NCBI GenBank assembly: GCA_019322735.1 | Contig: JAHWIG010000010.1 | Coordinates: 1-18,187 of the forward strand | Source of the DNA: Candidatus Woesearchaeota archaeon | GTDB taxonomy: Archaea > Nanobdellota > Nanobdellia > Woesearchaeales > BS150m-G63 | Direction of reading: 5' to 3' | DNA: 18,187 bases | Part shown: positions 6,831 through 13,653 of the stretch, in pieces | How the letters are laid out: every line of letters begins with the position of its first letter | How positions within the stretch are numbered: position 1 is the first letter of the stretch | Program-made: the position numbers and the translations under genes | The notes under the pieces: model-generated | Databases searched by the model: none | What the model was told of the DNA's origin: nothing | What the model saw: only the letters and a program-made list of their open reading frames with translations

Positions 6831-7748
6831 CTATGTTGTTATTGAGAACCGCTCTTTTGCTAATATGCTGCTTGCTATCCCTTTTCCAATGTAGAAGAAT
6901 TTTTCACTTATTGTTTTGCTGAATATATCTGTCAGAGATCTCTTCTTTTCATATTTTGCCAGTTTTACTGTGGTATTTAGTTCTATTTCTAAGTATTTTA
7001 TTGCGTCTTCTTTATTTCCAATGAAATCAATTAATCCAAGCTCTTTTGATTCCTCCCCTAAATAGAATAAACCATTTGATAGATTATTAATAAAATCTAC
7101 AGATAGATTTCTGTTTAGTGCAACTTCCTCCACAAAATAAGTATGGATTTTCTGCAATGCAGACTGCATTATAATCTTTTCATCAAAGTCCATTTCTTTG
7201 AATGGGCTGCCAATATCTTTATATCTTCCAGATACAAGCCTTTGATATGTTATATTGTATCTTTCAAGAAGTTTTGAGAATTCAAGATATGAGCCAATAA
7301 CACCTATTGAGCCAGTCACTGACATCCTGTTTGCAAATATCTTATCTGTTGCAGATGCAACCCAATATGCACCTGAAGTTCCGATTTCTGTTATCAATGA
7401 AATTGATGTCTTGTTTATGTTTTTTATTGCTGCAGCAATATTGCTTGATGCAACTGCAGAGCCTCCAGGAGAATTTATCTCAAACAATATTGCTTTAATA
7501 TTCGGATTTTTATCTGCTTTCTTTATTGCTTCTATGGTCTCTGATGCTACTGTTCCCTGTTCCCCAATTAATCCTGTTGATTTTTCAGAGATTATTGTTC
7601 CTTTAATTTGTATTAAAGCAACATTACCTGATGATAATTGTGACTGGAAGAATGCAGGCAGAACTCCTGAGAGGAGCCAGCTTACCACAAATAATATGGC
7701 AATTGTTCTTATGATGAATCTCCAATTTCCTGTTTGTTTTTGTTTCAT
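6831..7748 (-). CDS. sppA: Signal peptide peptidase SppA (membrane-bound Ser/Lys protease)
   Basis: 305 residues with one N-terminal membrane anchor (about 12-33) and an extracytoplasmic SppA/ClpP-fold domain. The oxyanion-region motif INSPGGS is at 91-97. The nucleophile is S125 in GTSGAYWVAS and the general base is K177 in SGRYKDIGSPF. Their 52-residue spacing equals that of the short bacterial SppA dyad (S147/K199 in Bacillus). This family cleaves remnant signal peptides and other membrane-released peptides. The length fits a single-domain SppA. The gene lies 1 nt downstream of an RDD membrane protein and is presumably co-transcribed with it. Confidence 0.93.
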   Translation of the reverse strand: MKQKQTGNWRFIIRTIAILFVVSWLLSGVLPAFFQSQLSSGNVALIQIKGTIISEKSTGLIGEQGTVASETIEAIKKADKNPNIKAILFEINSPGGSAVASSNIAAAIKNINKTSISLITEIGTSGAYWVASATDKIFANRMSVTGSIGVIGSYLEFSKLLERYNITYQRLVSGRYKDIGSPFKEMDFDEKIIMQSALQKIHTYFVEEVALNRNLSVDFINNLSNGLFYLGEESKELGLIDFIGNKEDAIKYLEIELNTTVKLAKYEKKRSLTDIFSKTISEKFFYIGKGIASSILAKERFSITT

Positions 7749-7749
7749 T

Positions 7750-8259
7750 TTAAAAATATCCTGAACTGAATTCTTCTATTACCTTTGTTTTACTTATTGA
7801 TTCAGTCAATCTTTGGCCATCTGTGTTAAAAAATATGTAAATTGGATCTATCAGCCATAATAGGATGAATGGAAATAATGGGATTAAGAACAAGCTTCTT
7901 AGTATGTACTGCCACATCTTTGGATTCTTTTCTAATGATATTACTTTTAGATGCAAAAACTTTTTTCCTATGCTTTGTCCTATATTTAATTCTAGGATTG
8001 TGAAATAGGCTATTGATAATACTGCTATTGCAATGCTTATTGATAATAAACTATAGCTCAAGTCCTGATTTGCCATAAAATAATTATAAGTGTCAGTGAA
8101 GGATGTAAAATTTGGTAGGAGTTGATTCATATAGCTCTTTAAAGGATAAGCTATGATTAGATTAATTATTGCTATATCTATAACAAACGCAACACCTCTT
8201 TTTATTAGTGATGCATTCCTTTTTATTCTGTTTGGCCTGGGTAGGTTCAAGGACCGCAT
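7750..8259 (-). CDS. RDD-family membrane protein
   Basis: 169 residues with three hydrophobic segments (about 23-45, 68-90, 120-143). The family signature is visible: R21 and D28 at the start of the first helix (KRGVAFVID), the loop GQSIGKK (94-100) leading into LKVIS, an R121 in RSLFLIPLFP, and the C-terminal DGQRLTESISKTKVI (147-161), which matches the usual end of RDD domains. The biochemical role of RDD proteins is mostly unknown; some are proposed transporters. Its stop is 1 nt before the sppA start, so the two probably act in the same envelope process. Confidence 0.85.
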   Translation of the reverse strand: MRSLNLPRPNRIKRNASLIKRGVAFVIDIAIINLIIAYPLKSYMNQLLPNFTSFTDTYNYFMANQDLSYSLLSISIAIAVLSIAYFTILELNIGQSIGKKFLHLKVISLEKNPKMWQYILRSLFLIPLFPFILLWLIDPIYIFFNTDGQRLTESISKTKVIEEFSSGYF

Positions 8260-8279
8260 TGTTTTATCTATTGTGTATC

Positions 8280-8289
8280 TTATATAAAA
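8280..8289 (-). promoter_or_regulatory. TATA box of the RDD-sppA operon (leaderless)
   Basis: On the minus strand, TTTTATATAA is centred about 25 nt before the ATG at 8259. It is half of a divergent pair with the plus-strand box at 8310-8318; AAAGCTTT (8287-8294) lies between them. Confidence 0.6.
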
Positions 8290-8309
8290 GCTTTATGCAA
8301 AATCATAAA

Positions 8310-8318
8310 TTTTATATA
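8310..8318 (+). promoter_or_regulatory. TATA box of the small membrane protein/AK6 pair (leaderless)
   Basis: TTTTATATA is centred about 27 nt before the ATG at 8341. The in-frame TTG at 8332 is only 18 nt from the box, too close to be in the transcript, so the ATG is the start. Confidence 0.65.
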
Positions 8319-8340
8319 ATGAAGAGATTACTTGTTATTT

Positions 8341-8607
8341 ATGATATTTGGTTTAAGGAATATTAAAAAGAGATTAAAGAAAGAAGAGATCCTTATATTT
8401 AGCCATTTTAAAGAATTAAAGCAAATACATCAGATGTTTTTCTCTTTGATTGTTTTTATTGGAATCATATTGGTCTGGAGGGGGGTCTATAATATAATGA
8501 ATCAGTATTGGTTTCCTGATTACCCTATTTTTTCCGATATATCAGGAATAATTGTTGGACTTATTATTTTGGCCGCAACACATTATGCTTCTAGTAAGAT
8601 GGTTTGA
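8341..8607 (+). CDS. Small two-TM membrane protein
   Basis: 88 residues from the ATG at 8341, chosen by promoter geometry over an in-frame TTG nine bases earlier. The N-terminal 30 residues are basic and helical (RNIKKRLKKEEI). Two hydrophobic helices follow (about 32-50 and 65-83), separated by a loop with aromatic residues (NQYWFPDYPIFSD). No family recognised. It lies 2 nt before the AK6/Fap7-type kinase gene and is presumably co-transcribed with it; no functional link is evident. Confidence 0.7.
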   Translation: MIFGLRNIKKRLKKEEILIFSHFKELKQIHQMFFSLIVFIGIILVWRGVYNIMNQYWFPDYPIFSDISGIIVGLIILAATHYASSKMV

Positions 8608-8609
8608 GA

Positions 8610-9101
8610 ATGAAGGTTATTATTATTACTGGTTCTGTTGGAAGTGGAAAAACAACTTTATCTAAAAAACTTTCAAAGTTTCTTAATTTTAATTATATTG
8701 ATGTGAATAATGTTATTAATGACAATAAGTTGAGCGATGGTTATGATAAGAAGAATATGTGCGAGATTATTGATGTTAAAAAACTAAACAAGGTTTTGAT
8801 TAAATTAATTAAATTATCTAAGAAGGGGTTAGTTATTGATTCTCATTTAAGCCATTATCTTAATAAGAAATATGTTGATTTATGTATTGTTACAAAATGT
8901 GATCTTAATTTTTTAAGAAAGAGGTTAAAAAAGAGAAAATATTCTGAGAAGAAGATAAGGGATAATATGGAAGCAGAAATATTTAATGTATGTTTGGAGG
9001 GATCCAAGGAAAAGGGACATAAGACTTTGATTGTTGATACTACTAAAGTAATTACAAAAGAGGCTCTATCTATGATCGCTTCTGGTTTTAAGAAAGATTA
9101 A
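8610..9101 (+). CDS. AK6/Fap7-type adenylate kinase-like protein
   Basis: 163 residues from the ATG at 8610; an in-frame TTG at 8604 overlaps the previous stop and adds only two residues. P-loop GSVGSGKT at 8-15, the AK6-type signature VIDSHLSHYL (75-84), an Arg/Lys-rich lid (FLRKRLKKRKYSEKKIRDNMEAEI, 101-124) and the final conserved helix are in the order seen in archaeal homologues of Fap7/hCINAP. In eukaryotes and archaea this family binds Rps14/uS11 and promotes late small-subunit rRNA processing; it also has weak adenylate kinase or ATPase activity. Classical adenylate kinases have a different NMP-binding domain, so a housekeeping Adk is unlikely. A new promoter follows before the next gene. 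Confidence 0.85.
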   Translation: MKVIIITGSVGSGKTTLSKKLSKFLNFNYIDVNNVINDNKLSDGYDKKNMCEIIDVKKLNKVLIKLIKLSKKGLVIDSHLSHYLNKKYVDLCIVTKCDLNFLRKRLKKRKYSEKKIRDNMEAEIFNVCLEGSKEKGHKTLIVDTTKVITKEALSMIASGFKKD

Positions 9102-9109
9102 TATATTAC
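9101..9109 (+). promoter_or_regulatory. TATA box of the nucleotide-sugar gene pair (leaderless)
   Basis: ATATATTAC is centred about 27 nt before the ATG at 9132 and begins at the last base of the preceding stop codon, so the next two genes have their own start of transcription. Confidence 0.55.
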
Positions 9110-9131
9110 TTTAATTAAATTTAGCAATATT

Positions 9132-9830
9132 ATGAAAGCAGTTATTTTGGCAGGTGGCAAAGGAACAAGATTGAGGCCATTGACTTATGAAACGCCTAAG
9201 GCTCTGTTGCCTGTTCATGGTAAGACATTGACAGAACATCTATTTGATCTATTTAAGAGGCATGGAATTACTGAAGTCTTTCTTAGTATTGGATATTTGG
9301 GAGAGAAAATAAAGGATTATTTTAAGGACGGCAAGGAATTTGGGGTTGATATTAAATATCTTGAAGAAAATGAGCCTTTAGGAACTGCTGGTCCATTGAA
9401 ACTTGCAAAGAATGAATTAACTGAGAGCTTTTTGGTTTCTAATGGCGATGAATTAAAAGACATTAATCTGGATGAGATGTATAAACAGCATAAGAAGAAT
9501 AAGGCATTGGTTACTATCGCTTTGACTAAGGTGGAGGATCCAAGCCAGTATGGGGTTGCTAAATTGGATGGAGAAAAAATATTGGAATTTATTGAAAAAC
9601 CAAAAAAAGGAGAAGCGCCATCAAATTTGATCAATTCTGGATTGTATATAATTGAGCCAGAGATTATTGATATGATTCCGGATGGATTTGCTATGCTTGA
9701 GAAAGAGGTATTTCCAAAATTAGCAAAGCAAGGTAGATTATTCGGTTATGCTTTCTCTGGTCAGTGGTTTGATACTGGAAATATGGAAAGATATGATAAA
9801 GCATTAAAGGAATGGAAAGGTTTGGTTTAA
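9132..9830 (+). CDS. Sugar-1-phosphate nucleotidyltransferase (probably mannose-1-phosphate guanylyltransferase)
   Basis: 232 residues, a single Rossmann-like GT-A nucleotidyltransferase domain. The signature AGGKGTRLRPLT (7-18) with PKALLP and K23 binds the nucleoside triphosphate and sugar phosphate. NGDEL (104-108, D106) is the metal site, FIEKP (153-157) the sugar-phosphate loop, and WFDTG (212-216, D214) the second metal ligand. No C-terminal left-handed beta-helix is present, so it is not a bifunctional acetyltransferase type. The neighbouring phosphomannomutase/phosphoglucomutase, 1 nt downstream, makes its hexose-1-phosphate substrate. GDP-mannose is the likeliest product, for dolichol-linked glycans or exopolysaccharide; a glucose- or dTDP-specific enzyme cannot be excluded from sequence alone. 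Confidence 0.85.
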   Translation: MKAVILAGGKGTRLRPLTYETPKALLPVHGKTLTEHLFDLFKRHGITEVFLSIGYLGEKIKDYFKDGKEFGVDIKYLEENEPLGTAGPLKLAKNELTESFLVSNGDELKDINLDEMYKQHKKNKALVTIALTKVEDPSQYGVAKLDGEKILEFIEKPKKGEAPSNLINSGLYIIEPEIIDMIPDGFAMLEKEVFPKLAKQGRLFGYAFSGQWFDTGNMERYDKALKEWKGLV

Positions 9831-9831
9831 A

Positions 9832-11148
9832 ATGAGTATATTCAAGGCATATGATATTAGGGGAATTTATGGTAAGGAATTAAATGAAGAACTAGCTTAT
9901 AAGATTGGGCAGGCAGCTGCTCAATTATTTAATTCGGATATCTTGGTTGGATATGATATGAGATTGTCTAGCCCTAGTTTGGTAGAATCAATGGAAAAAG
10001 GAATTGTTGATGCTGGTTTTAATGTTGTTAATATTGGTTTATGCAGTACTCCGATGTTCTACTTTGCTGTTGCATTTTACAAGCAAAAAGGGGGAATCAT
10101 GGTCACAGCATCACATAATCCTAAGGAGTATAATGGATTTAAATTTTGTAAAGAGGATGCATTCCCTGTTAGTTATGAATCTGGAATTAATGAGATTGAG
10201 AGATTAGTTAAGGAGAATAATTTTGAATTATCTTATGAAAAAGGACAGATAAGCAAGAAAGATATATTTGATGATTATAAAAAGCATGTAACTGGCTTTT
10301 CTGGAAAGGCAGGAAGGCTTAAAGTAGTTATAGATGCTGCTAATGGAATGGGAGGATTAGTAGCTCCAAAAATTCTTAAATCTATTGGTGTAGAAGTTGT
10401 TGAGCTCTATACTGAGTTAGATGGAACTTTTCCTAATCATGAAGCAAATCCATTAAAGGAGGAAACAACCAAGGAATTGCAGGAATTAGTTGTTAAGGAG
10501 AAAGCAGATCTTGGTATTGCTTTTGATGGGGATGCTGATAGAGTGGGATTTATTGATGAAAATGGCAATAGAATTGGTTTTGATATTGTGACTGCATTAT
10601 TGGGAGAACACTTTTTGACAAAAAAAGGAGAGAAAGTATTGTATGATCTAAGGTCAAGCAATGTTGTAAATGAGCATATAAATTCATTGGGTGGAGAAGC
10701 AGTTATGTCAAGGGTAGGTCATTCTTATATTAAGCAGATTATGAGGGGACAGGATATCATTTTTGGTGGAGAGCTAAGTGGGCATTATTATTTTAAGGCT
10801 AATTATTTTGCTGATTCTGGATTGATTGCGGCTATTGTACTGATTAGTTTGATGGTGGAGAAGAATAAGAAATTATCTGAATTAGTTGAGCCATTGAATA
10901 AGTATTTTCAATCTGGAGAGATAAATTCAACTGTCGAAGATATTGAGAAGAAATTAAAGGAGATAGAAGATGATTATAGTGATGGCAGAATTTTGCATCT
11001 AGATGGATTGAGTGTTTATTATCATAATTGGTGGTTCAATATACGGCCAAGTAATACAGAACCTTTATTAAGATTAAATCTTGAAGCTCATACCAAGGAA
11101 AAGATGGAAGAGAAAAGAGATGAATTATTAAAGAAGATTAGGTCTTAG
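9832..11148 (+). CDS. Phosphomannomutase/phosphoglucomutase
   Basis: 438 residues, full length for the alpha-D-phosphohexomutase family. The four domains are marked by the N-terminal KAYDIRGIYG (5-14), the phosphoserine loop TASHNP with S94 (92-97), the Mg2+ loop DGDADR (232-237), the sugar-ring loop GGELSGHYYF (about 315-324) and the phosphate-binding RPSNTEP (405-411). GELSGH is the form seen in PMM/PGM enzymes rather than in GlmM, so interconversion of mannose-6-P/mannose-1-P, and probably glucose phosphates, is expected in the cytosol. It is co-transcribed with the nucleotidyltransferase 1 nt upstream, giving a two-step route to a nucleotide sugar. It ends 2 nt from the convergent small gene on the minus strand. 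Confidence 0.93.
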   Translation: MSIFKAYDIRGIYGKELNEELAYKIGQAAAQLFNSDILVGYDMRLSSPSLVESMEKGIVDAGFNVVNIGLCSTPMFYFAVAFYKQKGGIMVTASHNPKEYNGFKFCKEDAFPVSYESGINEIERLVKENNFELSYEKGQISKKDIFDDYKKHVTGFSGKAGRLKVVIDAANGMGGLVAPKILKSIGVEVVELYTELDGTFPNHEANPLKEETTKELQELVVKEKADLGIAFDGDADRVGFIDENGNRIGFDIVTALLGEHFLTKKGEKVLYDLRSSNVVNEHINSLGGEAVMSRVGHSYIKQIMRGQDIIFGGELSGHYYFKANYFADSGLIAAIVLISLMVEKNKKLSELVEPLNKYFQSGEINSTVEDIEKKLKEIEDDYSDGRILHLDGLSVYYHNWWFNIRPSNTEPLLRLNLEAHTKEKMEEKRDELLKKIRS

Positions 11149-11150
11149 AA

Positions 11151-11462
11151 TTACCCTTTCCATAGTTTTCTATACTTGTCTGCTTGACCATCTGTAACAA
11201 AATAATCTGCTATTCTTTCTGCATTAATGTAATCTGCATTGACAAACCCTTGCTGTTTTTTTAAGAATTCTTGGCGTTCTTTTATTGTGGCAAATAACTT
11301 TTTTGTGAATTCTCCTGTTTCTCTGTTTCTTTCCATATAAGCAGAATTTGCTTGTTCTGTTTCTTTAACATCCTTTGTCTTTGCTTCTAGATTGTCTTGT
11401 TTTTTGAGTAATTTGTTTTGTCTATTATAGAAACTGTCTGGATAACCATAATTATAACTCAT
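11151..11462 (-). CDS. Small charged coiled-coil protein of unknown function
   Basis: 103 residues from the ATG at 11462. An in-frame GTG at 11474 is possible, but it overlaps the Shine-Dalgarno-like GGAGTGA that serves the ATG, so the ATG is preferred. The N-terminus is Tyr/Asn-rich (SYNYGYPDSFYNRQN), residues 17-70 are a Lys/Glu/Gln coiled-coil region, and the C-terminal end has a more ordered-looking segment (NADYINAERIADYFVTDGQADKYRKLWKG). No membrane segment or known motif. Upstream, AAATATTAAATAA on the minus strand (about 11506-11518) would give a leader of about 20-25 nt, consistent with use of an SD. Function unknown. Confidence 0.6.
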   Translation of the reverse strand: MSYNYGYPDSFYNRQNKLLKKQDNLEAKTKDVKETEQANSAYMERNRETGEFTKKLFATIKERQEFLKKQQGFVNADYINAERIADYFVTDGQADKYRKLWKG

Positions 11463-11470
11463 TTGATTGT

Positions 11471-11477
11471 TCACTCC
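11471..11477 (-). promoter_or_regulatory. Shine-Dalgarno GGAGTGA deciding the ATG at 11462
   Basis: GGAGTGA on the minus strand lies 8 nt before the ATG at 11462. The alternative GTG start falls inside this element, which argues against it. Confidence 0.5.
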
Positions 11478-11523
11478 ATTGAATTTTTTATCTTAAAGAT
11501 GTTGATTTATTTAATATTTTCCC

Positions 11524-12900
11524 TTATAGAATTTTAGAAATATATGGACCGTCTTCTTTATATCCCAACTTTCTATAATATTCTCTTACACCTACTCCGC
11601 TTATTATAACTATTTTATCGCAGTTGTTATCTTTAGCTATTTCTTCTGCTTTTGCCATCAATTTCTTTCCTAATCCTTTGTGTTGAGTGTGTTGTGATTT
11701 ATTATTAATATCAACTTGTTTACCGTATACATGGAGTTCTCTTATTATCAATGATTTCTTTGTAATCTCTTTTCTAAATGGGGCAGAGGGTAGTCTTGCA
11801 CGGCATAATCCTAACAAGCAATCATCACTTTCAAAACTTAAGAAGAATTCTTTTCCATCACTTGCTTTATATTCCATTATTTTCAGTTTTGGTTCTTCTA
11901 AGACTGTTTTTTTTGCAAATCCTATCTCTCTGCATCTAATGCATCTGCATCTTAGTCCTTTTTCTATCATCTCTTTTTTGATATCAACCCTTAGATTTGT
12001 ATTTATCTTGCCGGTTGTTATTGTGTCTGGATGGAACTGTCTTAGAACACGCATTATCCTGCAGTATTCCGGGACTTCTGATTTTATCTTGCAAAGCAGG
12101 TCAACCATATCTTCTTTTTTGTAAAGCTTGAATTCTCCCCTTTTGAATTGCAATGATAATGGTGTGCCTTTCATTACCTGTAACGGGTAAATCTTTAGTT
12201 GATCTGGTTTATAATCAGGGTTTGAAAATAATTCTTTGAATAATTTGAGATCTTTTTTTGGATTAGAGCTTGGTAAGCCAGGCATGTAATGATACCCAAC
12301 TTTGAATCCGCTGTCTTTCAATAATTTTGTTGATGTTATCACATCTTTTACTGTGTGGCCTCTGTTTGTTAATTTATAGATTTTGTCATCTGGAATCTGG
12401 ACACCAAGCTCAACCCTAGTACAGCCGAATTCCAGCATTCTGTTTATGTGTTCTTCAAATGCCCAGTCTGGTTTCGTCTCTATGCAGAATGCAACACATC
12501 TATGCTCAGCAGTCTCATTTATTTTTTTAGCTTCTTCTAATGTCTTGGATTTTTTTACATTAAGGCCGTCATATATGCTTTTTACGAATTTGTACTGATA
12601 ATCAAGAGGATAAGCAAGAAATGTGCCTCCAAGAATTATTATTTCTATTTTATTAGTTGAATGGCCCATTTTTGTGAAAGAATCCAGCTTATTTTCTACT
12701 TGATTATATGGGTCATAATCCAGACGTATAGCACGCATTATTGCAGGACTCTGTTTAGTATAGCTCATTGGAGATTCTTTTCCACCCGGACAATATGTGC
12801 ACCTACCATGAGGGCAAGCATAGGGTTTTGCAACTACTGTTAGTGGAGTTACACCAGACATAGTACGTACTGGTTTCTTTATCTTAGCTATCTGTTGCAT
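11524..12900 (-). CDS. elp3: Elp3: radical SAM/GNAT tRNA U34 carboxymethyl enzyme
   Basis: 458 residues. The radical-SAM half starts almost at once: CPHGRCTYCPGG with C29, C34 and C37 binding the 4Fe-4S cluster. It is followed by ILGGTF, ETKPDW, VELGVQ and a HYMPGLP segment typical of Elp3. A second Cys group, LRCRCIRCREIG, matches the family's zinc site. The C-terminal GNAT domain has QHKGLGKKL (406-414) for acetyl-CoA and a YYRKLGY motif (441-447). The enzyme attaches an acetyl-derived carboxymethyl group to U34 of tRNA. Compared with typical archaeal and eukaryotic Elp3, the N-terminal ~65-75 residues before KPVRTMSGV are absent; no upstream in-frame start restores them. It lies 17 nt downstream of the nitroreductase gene, with no clear promoter of its own. 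Confidence 0.94.
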   Translation of the reverse strand: MQQIAKIKKPVRTMSGVTPLTVVAKPYACPHGRCTYCPGGKESPMSYTKQSPAIMRAIRLDYDPYNQVENKLDSFTKMGHSTNKIEIIILGGTFLAYPLDYQYKFVKSIYDGLNVKKSKTLEEAKKINETAEHRCVAFCIETKPDWAFEEHINRMLEFGCTRVELGVQIPDDKIYKLTNRGHTVKDVITSTKLLKDSGFKVGYHYMPGLPSSNPKKDLKLFKELFSNPDYKPDQLKIYPLQVMKGTPLSLQFKRGEFKLYKKEDMVDLLCKIKSEVPEYCRIMRVLRQFHPDTITTGKINTNLRVDIKKEMIEKGLRCRCIRCREIGFAKKTVLEEPKLKIMEYKASDGKEFFLSFESDDCLLGLCRARLPSAPFRKEITKKSLIIRELHVYGKQVDINNKSQHTQHKGLGKKLMAKAEEIAKDNNCDKIVIISGVGVREYYRKLGYKEDGPYISKIL

Positions 12901-12916
12901 ATAAAAATAGATAGAA

Positions 12917-13600
12917 TTAGCTCTTTTTGAACTTTTCCATTATTCTTTGAAAAAATCCCCTTCCTTTTTTTTCTAAGTGGGCTGCTGTTTTTTCTATGGC
13001 TTCTGCTCCCACTTCAATATTTTTTTGTATATCTGCCCCATAATAACCAAGAACGGCATCAAGATTTTCTATCTTGTTATTGTATTTCTCAAGAAATGCA
13101 ATATGTGTTAGTGGTATACGTGAGGGTTCTGGTGGCTTTTCATCTGGAACTCCAACTGTTATTATTGCTTGAGGGCGTGCATTTTCAGGAATAGCGATAA
13201 TTCTTCTTACATTTTCTTCATCAAATGATCTTACCCAACATGCCCCAAGTTCTAGGCTGTGGGCCATTAGAATCATGTTTTGTATGGCAGCAGCGCAATT
13301 TTGAATAGAGTATAATTTTTCTCCCCGCATGCCGTAAAATTGTTTTGCAGTATCAATAACTGCACAAACTACAATATGGACTGGGGCAGTCTCCATCCAA
13401 TGCTGTTGTAGAGAAGCATCAGAAAGCCTTTTTTTTGCATCCTTATCTTTTACGATAACAAATCTCCAGTTTTGAATATTTCCAGAAGAAGGGGCGGATG
13501 CGCCCGCATCAATAATCATGCCAATTTTTTCTTTTGGAACTTCTAAATCAAGATACTTCTTTATTGATCGCCTGTTTTTTATGGATTCAGTGAGTTCCAT
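12917..13600 (-). CDS. Nitroreductase-family FMN oxidoreductase with C-terminal extension
   Basis: 227 residues. The family FMN-binding elements are present: IKNRRSIKKY (7-16), SAPSSGNIQNWRFVIV (35-50), the conserved mid helix with AAAIQNMILMAHSLELGACWV and the final glycine-rich PQAIITVGVPDEKPPEP. Such enzymes dimerise and use NAD(P)H and FMN to reduce varied substrates, so the physiological one cannot be told. Residues ~175-227 go beyond the usual fold and form an amphipathic, basic helix region (EKTAAHLEKKGRGFFQRIMEKFKKS) that could bind membrane or a partner. It is the first gene before elp3; whether that pairing is functional is unknown. Confidence 0.88.
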   Translation of the reverse strand: MELTESIKNRRSIKKYLDLEVPKEKIGMIIDAGASAPSSGNIQNWRFVIVKDKDAKKRLSDASLQQHWMETAPVHIVVCAVIDTAKQFYGMRGEKLYSIQNCAAAIQNMILMAHSLELGACWVRSFDEENVRRIIAIPENARPQAIITVGVPDEKPPEPSRIPLTHIAFLEKYNNKIENLDAVLGYYGADIQKNIEVGAEAIEKTAAHLEKKGRGFFQRIMEKFKKS

Positions 13601-13613
13601 TTTATCTTCAAAA

Positions 13614-13642
13614 GTTTTATATATGCCCCTGGTATTTATATT
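13614..13642. promoter_or_regulatory. Shared A/T-rich promoter between nitroreductase and DNA ligase
   Basis: The divergent genes are 53 bp apart (13601-13653). TTTTATATA at 13615-13623 and TATTTATATTTAT at 13633-13645 are the only TATA-like boxes. The left one is centred about 34 nt before the ligase ATG; the right one read in reverse is about 37 nt before the nitroreductase ATG. Each would give a leader of roughly 7-10 nt. Which box serves which gene is uncertain, and the two pre-initiation complexes would overlap. Confidence 0.45.
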
Positions 13643-13653
13643 TATTGATATTT

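Noticed and set aside
8332..8340. TTG start for the small two-TM protein
   Set aside because: Only about 18 nt from the TATA centre, so outside the predicted transcript; the ATG at 8341 fits at 27 nt.
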